From Paenibacillus doosanensis (lineage in GTDB: Bacteria > Bacillota > Bacilli > Paenibacillales > NBRC-103111), in contig NZ_JANYUY010000049.1 in NCBI RefSeq assembly GCF_025060755.1, positions 1-61,449 of the forward strand: a stretch of DNA of 61,449 nt, in the 5' to 3' direction. The notes below the pieces were generated by a model that saw only the letters and a program-made list of their open reading frames with translations, searched no databases and was not told the origin of the DNA. The position numbers and the translations under genes were made by a program. The number at the start of each line of letters is the position of its first letter. Positions within the stretch are counted from its first letter, which is position 1. Below are positions 33,160-42,129 of the stretch, piece after piece.

Positions 33160-34515
33160 TTATTCGTAATCGCTGATGCCGCCTTCCTTCTGAATTTTGA
33201 TCGTCTCCTCGATCGCTTTATTCATCGATTCGTTCGTCATTCTGAGCGCTGTCTGGCTGTCTTTGGATTCCGTGGCGATCAGATTCCACACCATGTCCGT
33301 ATTTTCGTTAATAAACGTCAGGCCCGGCTTGCGCAGAGGCGGCTTCGCGCTGTTCAAGGCAAACAACGATTCGACGTGCTTGCCCCTCCATTCCGGAATG
33401 GAGCTTCCGTACGCTTGCTGCACGGCAGGGTCCATCAGCGGAGACATGACCCCTTGCTTGGACATCTCAATCTGCACCTCGGGAGACAGCAAATAAGCGA
33501 TGACCTGGAACGCCAAATCCTTTTTGTCCGATTGCTTCGTTATAAACATGCCGTTAGTATTAGGCTGGAACTTGGACTTCGGGGCTTCCGGGAACACCGG
33601 GACTGAAGAAACGTCGAAATTGATCTTGGGGTTCTCGTTCACAATTCTCGTTACATTTTCCATGGAATCGACGATCATCGCGACGCGTCCTTTGGTGAAT
33701 TCATTCGTCTTGACCAGCTGATTGCCCGGGATATCGTAGAAGCGCCGAATATTATCGACAATGCTCGTCCATTTGCCCGATACCATGGATGCCTTGTTCT
33801 CGCTCGGATCAAGCCCCGGCTCCGATAGCTGATTGAACCGCAAATAATGGGCGGGATTCATTTGGAAGCCTTTGTAAGTGATGTCCCCTTCCTGCCGGGT
33901 CAGCTTCTTGGCCATTTCATAGGCTTCGTCCCATGTCATGCCGTCTTGAGGGTAATCGGCGCCGAACTTGTCAAAAATATCTTTATTATAAATAAGCACA
34001 TATTCGTTCGAGTTGAAGGGGAGGGAGTACAGCTTGCCGTCCGACGTATTAATCGAATGCTGCATGTCCGCCGGATTCAGCTTGCTCGTGTCGAAATTAT
34101 ACTTTTTGATCAGATCGGTCATATCATATTCCATTTTGAACCTTCGTACCTGTCTGTACGTGTTGCGGCGGACTTCGTCAAAGACGATATCCGGTATCGT
34201 GCCTGCTGCAATCAGATCCTCGTATCTCCGGCCGGGATTATCCCAGGCTACATGCTTGACTTTAATATCCGGAAATTTCTTTTTTATAAATTGGCCGACC
34301 TGCCGCTCGAAATTTTCCTCCTTAACGAAATAGGCGGGCCATGCCGTGAAAATGAATAATTCATTGTCCGGCGGCGCCGCGTCCGCTTGCGAAGGCTTAG
34401 CCTCCTGGGCGGCCCCAGGCAGATCCGCGCCCGTCCCGCCATAGCATCCGGCCAAAATAAAAAGCATGGAACCGATCAAACACGATGGTTTTATAATATT
34501 TTTCATTAAAAGCAC
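33160..34515 (-). CDS. ABC transporter sugar-binding lipoprotein
   Basis: A 451-residue family 1 extracellular solute-binding protein with a lipoprotein signal peptide (lipobox LAGC, Cys24 counting from the GTG start). The mature protein has the usual YEDLIAAGTIPDIVFDE and MTWDEAYEMAKKLT motifs. GTG at 34515 or ATG at 34506 could start it; GGAGG lies upstream of both. No permease or ATPase gene adjoins it, and the only permease sequence nearby is the relic at 28081. It lies directly downstream of the YesN/YesM system, which often responds to or regulates such transporters. Confidence 0.85.
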   Translation of the reverse strand: MLLMKNIIKPSCLIGSMLFILAGCYGGTGADLPGAAQEAKPSQADAAPPDNELFIFTAWPAYFVKEENFERQVGQFIKKKFPDIKVKHVAWDNPGRRYEDLIAAGTIPDIVFDEVRRNTYRQVRRFKMEYDMTDLIKKYNFDTSKLNPADMQHSINTSDGKLYSLPFNSNEYVLIYNKDIFDKFGADYPQDGMTWDEAYEMAKKLTRQEGDITYKGFQMNPAHYLRFNQLSEPGLDPSENKASMVSGKWTSIVDNIRRFYDIPGNQLVKTNEFTKGRVAMIVDSMENVTRIVNENPKINFDVSSVPVFPEAPKSKFQPNTNGMFITKQSDKKDLAFQVIAYLLSPEVQIEMSKQGVMSPLMDPAVQQAYGSSIPEWRGKHVESLFALNSAKPPLRKPGLTFINENTDMVWNLIATESKDSQTALRMTNESMNKAIEETIKIQKEGGISDYE

Positions 34516-34697
34516 CCATCCTCCCGAAATGAAGTAAAAAGTCGTCTCCGCACTGCCGCGCCTGCCGCTGCCCGAAGAAACAAGATTATCATAATCGTTA
34601 GCCGGAGGATTGATAATTCTAATTTTTTAAGAAAGGTGGACTGGTTTAAAGTCAATTGACCCGCCCGGCGGATTCCGAGAAAACCTGCCGAAGTCGG

Positions 34698-36248
34698 TTA
34701 CCGGTGCAGCCGCTGAAACTCCCCCGGCGTAAGCCCCGTCGCTTCTTTAAATACGCGGGAAAAATATTTGGCGTCCGAATATCCGACCCGCTGCGCCACC
34801 TCGAACGCTTTGAGCCGGTTTCCGGCGAGCAGCTCCTTCGCTTTGCGGATTCTCATATTTTTGACGCAGGCCGTGAATGAAACGCCCAGCTCCTTCTGGA
34901 ACAAAGAGCTCAAATATTCCGGCGTAATGCCGAATGAGCCGGCCAGCTCCTCAAGCGTAATTCCGGTCTGGTACCGTTCCTGAATCCGCTTCACCGCTTT
35001 ATTGATCACAAGGCTGTGCGACACGGGAACCGACGCGAAGCCTTCGGCGGTCCGATCGGCGGCATCCAGCAGCGCCTCTCTCAGCTCACGGGGCGTCTGC
35101 GCGAGCGACAGCCGATGATAGAGATCTCCCCACTCCTTCGCCGTGCTGGCATCGCCGAGGATGACTCCCGCCATATACTGCATCGCGGATAGAAACCGGA
35201 TACAGGCGTCAAGCACCTGCTGCGGATCGGCAGCCTCTCTCATGCAGTGCTCCGCAAACAGCTCCGTTTCCCGCTTCATTCCCGTCCGGTCGCGGCTAAG
35301 TACCGCTTCCTTGATCTTCGGCTCCCATTCCGCCGGATACGGCAGCGGCCCTCTGCCGGCAACGCCAGCCGCCTTATGTTGATTGAGAGCGGCTTCGCCG
35401 CCCGCAAGCAGAGACCATTTGCGCAAGCCTCTCAATTCGCGCAGCCGCTCTCTTAAGTCATCGCTGGGAGCAAGCTGCTCCCAGGTCAAGATCGCATCGT
35501 TCAGCGGCAGAGCGCGCAGCTTGGCAAGCAGATGCTCCCACAGGCTGCTCATGCAAGGAGCCGCGGATTTCATCGTCAGCGCAAGATTCAATTCGCACAG
35601 CTCCGGAATCCCGGCCAACAGGAAGTCGTTGACCCTGTCATCCAGCTCCAGAGCGGTTTGCAGCGTTCTTCTTGCTTCCTCCGCCTGCTCCCCGCCGGCT
35701 TGGCCGGTGTAGACGGATGCAAGGTAACGCGCCGAAGGCCCGTTCATTGCGAGCCGCTGCTTGACGCGCTCCGGCGCCTGATCCGGCTCCATATCCGGTT
35801 GCAGACAATACCTTCTGAACCACTGCCCGCCATCCTCATCCGCCCCGGCTGCCTTCATGTCATCCGCGCGGCGGTTAGCCAAATCGGCTTCCATATGAAG
35901 CAGCACCTGCTTGAAGTCGTCGGCCGTAATCGGTTTCAATAAATATTCGACGACAACGCCGAGCTGCAGAGCTTTTCGGGCAAATTCGAACTCGGAATAG
36001 CCGCTTAAAATGATCGTTCGCGGCGCGATCCCTTCCCCCTTAAGCGTCTCCAGCATGTCCATCCCGCCCATAAGGGGCATTCGAATGTCCGTTATCACCA
36101 AATCCGGATTCAACCGCTTAATGGATGCTATGCCTTCCAGACCATTCTCGCATTCTCCGACAACCCGGTACTGTTCGCTCAATTTATGGATCAGCCGAAC
36201 GATGCCCTTGCGAATTTTCTCTTCATCCTCCACAACGACAATTCTCAT
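34698..36248 (-). CDS. YesN-type response regulator (receiver plus AraC HTH)
   Basis: 516 residues. The receiver is MRIVVVEDEEKIRKGIVRLIH with the phospho-Asp in PDLVITDIRMP and the Lys in VEYLLKPIT. A long middle region of about 280 residues follows, then a C-terminal AraC-type double HTH (ITLEELAGSFGITPEYLSSLF, RVGYSDAKYFSRVFKEATG). The start at 36248 has GGGAGGGG upstream, and it overlaps the sensor-kinase stop by ATGA. The pair probably controls sugar uptake; the adjacent binding-protein gene is the obvious target. Confidence 0.92.
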   Translation of the reverse strand: MRIVVVEDEEKIRKGIVRLIHKLSEQYRVVGECENGLEGIASIKRLNPDLVITDIRMPLMGGMDMLETLKGEGIAPRTIILSGYSEFEFARKALQLGVVVEYLLKPITADDFKQVLLHMEADLANRRADDMKAAGADEDGGQWFRRYCLQPDMEPDQAPERVKQRLAMNGPSARYLASVYTGQAGGEQAEEARRTLQTALELDDRVNDFLLAGIPELCELNLALTMKSAAPCMSSLWEHLLAKLRALPLNDAILTWEQLAPSDDLRERLRELRGLRKWSLLAGGEAALNQHKAAGVAGRGPLPYPAEWEPKIKEAVLSRDRTGMKRETELFAEHCMREAADPQQVLDACIRFLSAMQYMAGVILGDASTAKEWGDLYHRLSLAQTPRELREALLDAADRTAEGFASVPVSHSLVINKAVKRIQERYQTGITLEELAGSFGITPEYLSSLFQKELGVSFTACVKNMRIRKAKELLAGNRLKAFEVAQRVGYSDAKYFSRVFKEATGLTPGEFQRLHR

Positions 36249-38068
36249 GAATTCCCCTCCCGGCACAGCGGCATGATCAAGTTCACCCTCGTTCCCCGGC
36301 CCCGGACACTTTCGATACGGCAATGCGCCCGTTCCCCGTAATATAGCTGCAATCTCTCTATCACATTCCGTATGCCGATTCCGGAGGACGCTTCGGCGGC
36401 ATCCCGCGCTTCGGCGAGCAGTATGCTTCTCACGACGGCCTCATCCATACCGCAGCCGTTATCTTCGATTTCCACGCATAACGAGCTCTCATCCTCCGTC
36501 CAAAAACGAATATGCAGCTCCGAGCCGCTCTTCCTTCCTGCAAACCCGTGCAAAATCGAATTTTCAACAAACGGCTGAAGCAGCAGCTTGTACATCGGAG
36601 CCTGCTGCAGTCCCGGCTGCATATGTACATAATATTGAAACGAATCGCTGAAGCGAGTTTTTTGCAAAAACAAATATTGCTCCAGCCATTCGAGCTCCCG
36701 CGCCAGCGGCACCATCTGATTGCTGCTGCTCACGCTGTAACGGAGAATGAGCGCGAGCCCCTTCAGCATCCGGCTAATCTCATGCTCTTCTTTCTCAATC
36801 GCCATCCAATTGATCGAATCCAGCGTATTGTATAAAAAATGCGGATTAATCTGGGCCTCCAATGATCGGATATCCGACTCCTTCTGTTTCTGCACGGCTT
36901 GCTTCGTTCGCTCCATCAGCTCGTTGATCGTCGCCATCATCTTATTGTAGCTGGAAGCGATGATCGACATTTCATCTCCGCTGGTATCGTCCAGCTTCAC
37001 GTTCAGGTTGCCGTGCTCGGTCTGCTGCATCGCGCTGACGATGGTCCGTATCGACTTCGTAAGCAGTCCCGAGAAATAGACAATCAGCAAAATCGAAACC
37101 GAGAGCATGGCGAGCCCCGTCCAAATCGTAATTTTCTGCATGGCGTACATTTCCGAGAACATCTTCGCTTCGCTGGTAACGTTTACAATCGTCCATCCGG
37201 TTTTCTCGTTCGGATAATAATTCATGATGGAAGGCTGTCCCATCACCGCGGCCTGCTCGGGGAGAGGAGACACGTCCGAATGTTCGGCGTCCAAAAGACT
37301 GAAGAAGCTCGCTCCGATCTTTTCCTTCTCCGGGAACGAGATAAGGTTACCAGAAGCGTCCATGAGAAAGTTAGCGCTGCTGATTCCACTCGTCGGAGCA
37401 TTCGGCAGCGACACGGTGCACGCTTCTGAAAGTACCGACTCGTCAAGATCCATGACGATATATCCCATTCTCTCCAGCTGCCCCGACGAGATGCCGAACA
37501 GCTTGCGGGCGATATGGAATATATAGTATGCTTCGCCGCCGTCCGTTTTCGCTTTCTCTGTGACGGTAATCAGTGGATTCTGCCGCATGTCGTTCAGCTT
37601 CATAATGAGCAGAAACGGTGTTCCGTCCCTCTCCTGACTCCATGAGGAACCCGTCGTTTTATCATAAGATACCAGCACATTCCCGTTGTTGTCGAAATAA
37701 GTAATCCTTCGTATACCTTTCTTGGAATTCGAATAACCGGCGAATATCTGCTGCAGCACATCCGAGGCGACGAGCTGATCGAAGTCGGAGCCGTGAAGCA
37801 GCTTAGGGGTCGATTTGACGACATCGTCGTTAATGATCAATTGATACAAAGTATCTTCATACTCGGTTAAGACCGCATCGAGACTTTTATTCGTTTGAAT
37901 CAAATTGTAGTTAACCTGCTCGTTGATTTTCGCTTTCATCGCCTGCGTCGAATTCATATAAGTGACGTACTGCATCAAAAAGGACGGCAAAAAAGCGACT
38001 AGCACAAAAATAATAATCAGCTTATTTTTATAGGTTAACTTGAAATTTGCCTTTCCGATCCCCCGCAT
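36245..38068 (-). CDS. YesM-type sensor histidine kinase
   Basis: A 607-residue kinase with two membrane helices (about residues 14-36 and 295-320) around an extracellular dCache-like domain. A HAMP segment follows, then a His_kinase domain with ALEAQINPHFLYNTLDSINWM (phospho-His) and a HATPase domain with VEIEDNGCGMDE and GIGIRNVIERLQLYYGE. It overlaps the regulator gene by four bases. Such kinases commonly sense oligosaccharides directly or through a binding protein. Confidence 0.92.
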   Translation of the reverse strand: MRGIGKANFKLTYKNKLIIIFVLVAFLPSFLMQYVTYMNSTQAMKAKINEQVNYNLIQTNKSLDAVLTEYEDTLYQLIINDDVVKSTPKLLHGSDFDQLVASDVLQQIFAGYSNSKKGIRRITYFDNNGNVLVSYDKTTGSSWSQERDGTPFLLIMKLNDMRQNPLITVTEKAKTDGGEAYYIFHIARKLFGISSGQLERMGYIVMDLDESVLSEACTVSLPNAPTSGISSANFLMDASGNLISFPEKEKIGASFFSLLDAEHSDVSPLPEQAAVMGQPSIMNYYPNEKTGWTIVNVTSEAKMFSEMYAMQKITIWTGLAMLSVSILLIVYFSGLLTKSIRTIVSAMQQTEHGNLNVKLDDTSGDEMSIIASSYNKMMATINELMERTKQAVQKQKESDIRSLEAQINPHFLYNTLDSINWMAIEKEEHEISRMLKGLALILRYSVSSSNQMVPLARELEWLEQYLFLQKTRFSDSFQYYVHMQPGLQQAPMYKLLLQPFVENSILHGFAGRKSGSELHIRFWTEDESSLCVEIEDNGCGMDEAVVRSILLAEARDAAEASSGIGIRNVIERLQLYYGERAHCRIESVRGRGTRVNLIMPLCREGNS

Positions 38069-38204
38069 CCAACCACCCGTTAATCATGTATTTTGTTCCA
38101 TCATAAATCTTCCGCGGTCATATCGCCATAATAAAATTAAATTAATTCCCATTCCGCGATTATTTTCCCAACCAATCGATCCGGGCATTTCCCCCGAAAA
38201 AAGA

Positions 38205-38265
38205 AACCAATCCCCCAAATATCCACAGGAAATTGCTGCGCATCATTTCCTAAACAACAAAAAAA
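38205..38265. repeat. terminator-associated dispersed repeat, copy B (contiguous)
   Basis: ACCAATCCCCCAAA is followed by TCCACAGGAAATTGCTGCGC and CATTTCCTAAACAAC. It matches copy A (19193-19371) and, at its terminator end, copy C (57205-57229). It is directly joined to the terminator at 38264-38290. Confidence 0.6.
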
Positions 38266-38290
38266 GCCCGCCGCAGCCGGCAGGCTTTAA
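38264..38290 (-). terminator. terminator of the FusB/FusC-like gene
   Basis: On the minus strand AAAGCC(t)GCCG / CGGC(g)GGCTTT with T7. It lies about 25 nt after the stop at 38313. Confidence 0.85.
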
Positions 38291-38312
38291 ACTGCTTCAT
38301 AATGTTACGATT

Positions 38313-38975
38313 TCACGATTCAGGAGTCCCCGTCACTTCGCGAATAAATTTCTCCAACGCGCCGACATCCGTAATGTTTCTGTTGCAGGCTTCGCTGTCT
38401 ACGCACAAATAGTTGCCGATCGCTTTGTAGTAATCGGGAGAAGCGTTAGCGGGTCTCCACTTGGTCACCGCCGAGAACAGCGCCACCTCTTCATGCCGGT
38501 TGCACAAAAAGCACACGCCTTTATTCGTCGGAGTATACCGGCCTTCAATACCGACCGGCTTCCCGTTCAGCTCGTAAACGATAAACAATTTATTGGTCGC
38601 GATGTCCACCCATCCGAGATAAGTGACATAGCGGTAATCGATAGCGGTTAGGTCGGGAGTCTTCAATTTTTTGACTTTGGGATACAGCTTGGCAAGCTGC
38701 TTGGCCGTCAATGACGGAAACGGCACCATATACGGCGCGAGCGAATGCAAATACTGCTGAAATTCTCCGGTCGTTCGTAACGATACGGCCTGCTCCAGCA
38801 ATGGTTTTTGCAGCTCCGAAGCATCCGGGAACGCTTCTATGATTTTGTGCTGCGCGCTGTATCTCACCGATTCGACCACTTTCGGATCGGATACGGTGTT
38901 GCAGGCATTTTGCAGCAACCCGATCTGCTTTTTAATAATGTTGTACTGATGGTTTCTAATAAATGGTGTATTCAT
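38313..38975 (-). CDS. FusB/FusC family EF-G-binding protein
   Basis: A 220-residue protein with the FusB layout. An N-terminal helical domain (NIIKKQIGLLQNACNTVSDP) is followed by a C-terminal treble-clef zinc-binding domain with cysteines in GVCFLCNRHEEVALF and NYLCVDSEACNRNIT. Relatives bind elongation factor G and release ribosomes stalled by fusidic acid. Chromosomal copies are common in Firmicutes, and resistance should not be assumed. A strong promoter, a 15-codon leader peptide and alternative hairpins precede it, suggesting attenuation control. Confidence 0.85.
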   Translation of the reverse strand: MNTPFIRNHQYNIIKKQIGLLQNACNTVSDPKVVESVRYSAQHKIIEAFPDASELQKPLLEQAVSLRTTGEFQQYLHSLAPYMVPFPSLTAKQLAKLYPKVKKLKTPDLTAIDYRYVTYLGWVDIATNKLFIVYELNGKPVGIEGRYTPTNKGVCFLCNRHEEVALFSAVTKWRPANASPDYYKAIGNYLCVDSEACNRNITDVGALEKFIREVTGTPES

Positions 38976-38987
38976 AGCTTTCAGCCC

Positions 38988-39016
38988 CTTATTTTTTATA
39001 AAAACAAAAAAATAAG
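38988..39016 (-). promoter_or_regulatory. SD-sequestering hairpin before the FusB-like gene
   Basis: On the minus strand CTTATTTTTT pairs perfectly with AAAAAATAAG (10 bp). The 3' arm runs into AAGGGG, the Shine-Dalgarno sequence of the FusB-like gene, so the hairpin would partly mask it. Confidence 0.5.
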
Positions 39017-39117
39017 TGCAAAGCCCATTATTAGAAACGATATAAGCTCCCTACGGGCGACATGTTAGCAATAACCGTCCGCCCACGCAAAGTATCGCCC
39101 TAATGCTAGGCTTTGCA
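39017..39117 (-). promoter_or_regulatory. alternative pairing arms of a putative translational attenuator
   Basis: TGCAAAGCC at the last sense codons of the leader peptide (39117-39109) is the exact complement of GGCTTTGCA (39025-39017), which abuts the SD-sequestering hairpin. Ribosome stalling on the leader would change which structure forms. Confidence 0.45.
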
Positions 39118-39153
39118 TGAGCCGATTCTTCTTCCGGCAAAATGATTTGCCAT
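39106..39153 (-). CDS. putative 15-codon leader peptide
   Basis: ATG at 39153 with AAAGGAGG nine bases upstream encodes MANHFAGRRIGSCKA and stops at TAG (39108-39106). It lies about 130 bp before the FusB-like start and only some 20 nt from the predicted transcription start. The strong site on so short a frame, and the complementarity of its last codons to downstream sequence, support a regulatory leader peptide. Confidence 0.5.
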   Translation of the reverse strand: MANHFAGRRIGSCKA

Positions 39154-39177
39154 ATATACCGACCTCCTTTTATAAGC

Positions 39178-39207
39178 ATTATATAAAAAGTCCGGCCTTT
39201 ACTGCAA
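39178..39207 (-). promoter_or_regulatory. promoter of the leader-FusB unit
   Basis: TTGCAG (39207-39202), 18-base spacer, TATAAT (39183-39178) on the minus strand. The transcript would start just before the leader peptide's ribosome-binding site. Confidence 0.6.
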
Positions 39208-39261
39208 TTGCAAAATTGTGTATAAGAGTTTCCGGCCATGCGGCAGCTCCATGAGCTGCTG

Positions 39262-39660
39262 TTACTTTCCGCTCGACAGCGAGAATAGCTTGCGCACCCG
39301 TTCATCCTTGAGCCAAAGCGCTCCCCACATCAAGACGGCGACATAGACCGCGGACAAAACGTGGGAGAAGAGCGGGGAATCCATGCGAATATGCGTGGCT
39401 ACCGCCCCGCCGCAATAGGCGGTGAGCAGCACCGCTCCCAGGATCGAAGTGCGGGGGATTGCATACAAGATCGTAGGAATCAGCCCCAGGATGCCAAGAA
39501 TGACAATATGATGCTCGGCAAAACCGAGTGAAACCGTGCCTTCCACAACCGGGGCGGGCTTAAACAGCTTCGATACGCCGTCGAACAGCATAAACAAAAT
39601 GACTAATCCGCTCATGACTCGCGCCGTCCACAATCGGCCTTTGGAAATAGAGACATTCAT
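39262..39660 (-). CDS. DoxX-like family membrane protein
   Basis: 132 residues with four hydrophobic helices (MSGLVILFMLFDGVSKLFKP at the N-terminus, then ILGILGLIPTILYAIP, ILGAVLLTAYCGGAVATHI and VLSAVYVAVLMWGALWL). The FDGVSKLFKP and YCGGAVATHIR motifs place it in the DoxX-like family. Function unknown. The ATG at 39660 has AAAGGTG nine bases upstream; the frame extends to 39684. Confidence 0.8.
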   Translation of the reverse strand: MNVSISKGRLWTARVMSGLVILFMLFDGVSKLFKPAPVVEGTVSLGFAEHHIVILGILGLIPTILYAIPRTSILGAVLLTAYCGGAVATHIRMDSPLFSHVLSAVYVAVLMWGALWLKDERVRKLFSLSSGK

Positions 39661-39898
39661 ATTTTGCACACCTTTCTCGTTCATTTGATACAGCGATCAT
39701 ACCACAGAACATGAAAGCGCGTTTCTTCCCGATTGCTTTTATACCGGCACAACGGCCGCGGAGAAAATCGAGTTATGGCGAAGGAATGGGAATTGTAAAG
39801 CGGTGCCGGAGGGAGAATGCAGCTTCGGCATTGTTGGTCATTGCAGCAGAGGACGTTACTGACAAGCGGATGAAATGCGCGTCAAGCGGCGCGATCCG

Positions 39899-40594
39899 CT
39901 ATAGATCATGTTTATGCAGATAGGCGATCGCTTCGGAACGTCCGGCGACGTTCAGCTTTTTATAAATGACGCTCAAATAATTTTTGACCGTGCCGGTCGT
40001 CAGGAATAATTCGGAGGCGATGGCTTGATTCGACTTGCCTTTTTTTAATTCTCTGACGATGTTGCGTTCCTGAACGGTTAAACTATGCGGCTTATCGTCA
40101 TGCTGCCGGTCTGCAGCGGAAGGAATGCCGGCGCCGCTTTCCTCGGCCTTCGGCTTCTCTCGCTGCTCCGAGGACTGAAGAGCTTGTACAAGACGCTTTT
40201 GAATACTGAGGGGATAGGTCATTCTTCCGTCCAGGCAGTCTTGCACGGTGGAAATAATGGTTTGCGTCTCGACCCCTTTAACTAAATAACCGCTGGCGCC
40301 GTAGCGAATAGCTTCCATAATGTACTGCTCATCCTCGAAGGTGGTCAAAATTAAAACCTTGGTGTCGGGATATTCCGCTTTGATTCGTTTGGTCGCTTCC
40401 AGACCGTCCAGCTTCGGCATATGGATGTCCATCAGCACGAGCTGAGGGCGATGCAATTCAACCTGCTCCATCGTGCTCAGCCCGTCTACGGTCCTAGCTA
40501 CGACCTTGTATTCATCCTCCATGCCGAGAATAGCCGCCAAACCGTCGCGAATTAAGGGCTGATCGTCCGCTATAATAATGGTCGCTTGTGACAT
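39899..40594 (-). CDS. NarL/LuxR-type response regulator
   Basis: 231 residues. The receiver has IIIADDQPLIRDGLAAIL, the phospho-Asp in LVLMDIHMPKLDG and the Lys in SGYLVKGVE. A linker rich in Lys, Glu and Ser precedes the LuxR HTH (LTVQERNIVRELKKGKSNQAIASEL, here QERNIVRELKKG and GTVKNYLSVIYKKL). The ATG at 40594 has GGAGG ten bases upstream. It sits 5 bp after the sensor kinase gene. The target genes are unknown. Confidence 0.9.
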   Translation of the reverse strand: MSQATIIIADDQPLIRDGLAAILGMEDEYKVVARTVDGLSTMEQVELHRPQLVLMDIHMPKLDGLEATKRIKAEYPDTKVLILTTFEDEQYIMEAIRYGASGYLVKGVETQTIISTVQDCLDGRMTYPLSIQKRLVQALQSSEQREKPKAEESGAGIPSAADRQHDDKPHSLTVQERNIVRELKKGKSNQAIASELFLTTGTVKNYLSVIYKKLNVAGRSEAIAYLHKHDL

Positions 40595-40599
40595 TCCGT

Positions 40600-41757
40600 T
40601 CACTCCTCCCGATGATTTGCGCTGAAAGGGATTGTAATTTGCAGCGTGACTCCGCCGGCCGCCCCCTCGGCTGCCACCGAAAGCTCCCCTCCGGCATCCT
40701 GAACCCGTCCCTTCATGGCGCTCAGACCGTACCCGTGAACAATCGCGATCGGCGAATCGCCGTTATCGGACAATACAAACCGTATCATTACGCCGTCGTA
40801 CGATAACGAAAAGTGAAAATACGTGCTCGAACCGTGGCGGATGCCGTTGGTTAATCCTTCTTGCAGCGCGCGGTAAACCGTCAGCTCGATCATTGGCGTA
40901 AGATCCGGCATCGCCCCGTCTATGTCGTATTCGATCTTCACGCCGGTTTGCGTGACGGTCTCTTCAATCAGCCGGATCAGCTCGGGAATGAACGTGTGAT
41001 CGGGGAAATTGTCGCGCAGCAGGTGAACCGAGCTTCGCACGTCAGCCAAGCCTCTGGATATGTTATCCATAGACCGGCCCAGCATTTCTTCCGCAATAGC
41101 GTATCGCTGCTTTTTCATGGCATGGGAGGCTGTCTGTAATCCGGTTAATGCCGCCGTCAGCGTATGTCCTACCGAATCGTGGATTTCCCGGGATATTCTC
41201 GTCCGCTCCTGCAGCTTGGCTTTGCGCTCCAGTTCAATCGAGGCCAGCCGCAGCTGTTCGTTGTCTTTGGCCAACTGATTCTTTTGATGAAAAGCGATTC
41301 TCGCCAACAGGCTTACCCCGAATATGGCAACATAATCGACGACTCTGGGAATAAGCAGATAGATTTGTTCAAAAGTCGGGAAGTCGCGATATATCACTAC
41401 GCCTATGAAAATACTGATATAGGTCGCCGCCGTGAACATAATCGAATGATTCCTCGATTGGTGAAACGTAAATTCGCCTATGAGAACCAGCAAATAGATT
41501 TGCCCGAAAAAGCTTTCCGACTTGATGCATATGACAAGGGCAAGCGCCAACTGAACGCACAAAAACCAAAAACCGCTTCTACGATGCAGCTGGATGTTCA
41601 AGAAGTAATCTCGGATCAGGACGATCGCTATATATACGCCCAAAAGCGACAAGAGCCCAATAGAAAGATGAGCCGTATGGAGCATTAAGCAGATCGTTGC
41701 TCCCATGACGATAACGGTCGTTATGAATTTCATTCTTCTGACCAACTGCAAATCCAT
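40600..41757 (-). CDS. NarL-partner sensor histidine kinase (HisKA_3 type)
   Basis: A 385-residue kinase with a five- to six-helix membrane N-terminus and no large external loop. The phospho-acceptor motif is RTRISREIHDSVGHTLTAAL and the ATPase motif is FVLSDNGDSPIAIVHGYGLSAM. The ATG at 41757 has GAGAGG nine bases upstream, in preference to one at 41781. It resembles YdfH/YvfT-type kinases. The divergent neighbour is the membrane-peptide/orphan HTH pair at 42021-42459, which may be controlled by this system. Confidence 0.88.
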   Translation of the reverse strand: MDLQLVRRMKFITTVIVMGATICLMLHTAHLSIGLLSLLGVYIAIVLIRDYFLNIQLHRRSGFWFLCVQLALALVICIKSESFFGQIYLLVLIGEFTFHQSRNHSIMFTAATYISIFIGVVIYRDFPTFEQIYLLIPRVVDYVAIFGVSLLARIAFHQKNQLAKDNEQLRLASIELERKAKLQERTRISREIHDSVGHTLTAALTGLQTASHAMKKQRYAIAEEMLGRSMDNISRGLADVRSSVHLLRDNFPDHTFIPELIRLIEETVTQTGVKIEYDIDGAMPDLTPMIELTVYRALQEGLTNGIRHGSSTYFHFSLSYDGVMIRFVLSDNGDSPIAIVHGYGLSAMKGRVQDAGGELSVAAEGAAGGVTLQITIPFSANHREE

Positions 41758-42020
41758 GGTTATAGGCCTCTCATCAGTCATAAATTACATATATTTTACC
41801 ACAAATGTGACTTAGGTCATATAAATTGAAGGAAAATGTCGAAATCTCTCCGTTTTTCCCCTCATCTAGTGAATTTCTTCATCTAGTATAGGCCATTGGA
41901 CATATCTATAATGAAATTAGCCCGATTCATCGATTGCAGCAGGTTACGCGGATAAAAAAGATGACCATAATATGTTTTTAGTTTCATATGAAAATAAAAA
42001 TTTCAAGGGAGACATGTACA

Positions 42021-42116
42021 ATGTTTCTAATTTTATGGAACGTATTAGGTTGTGTTCTTTTTTTATCAAGTCAATATTTGCTCATTACATTGCTGCTGGA
42101 ACGAAAGCTTGAATAG
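42021..42116 (+). CDS. 31-residue hydrophobic membrane peptide
   Basis: ATG at 42021 preceded by AAGGGAG at about nine bases. The peptide runs MFLILWNVLGCVLFLSSQ and then YLLITLLLERKLE. One hydrophobic helix is followed by a charged C-terminal tail. The stop TAG lies within the ribosome-binding region of the next gene, so translation is coupled. It is too short for ordinary annotation; the family is unknown. Confidence 0.55.
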   Translation: MFLILWNVLGCVLFLSSQYLLITLLLERKLE

Positions 42117-42129
42117 GAGGGAAATATAG

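Noticed and set aside
38313-38975. Calling the FusB/FusC-type protein an acquired fusidic-acid resistance gene
   Set aside because: Base composition and setting look native. Chromosomal family members are common and need not confer resistance.
39051-39305. 84-codon minus-strand open frame before the FusB-like gene
   Set aside because: It overlaps the promoter and leader region in another frame; the 15-codon frame has the ribosome-binding site.
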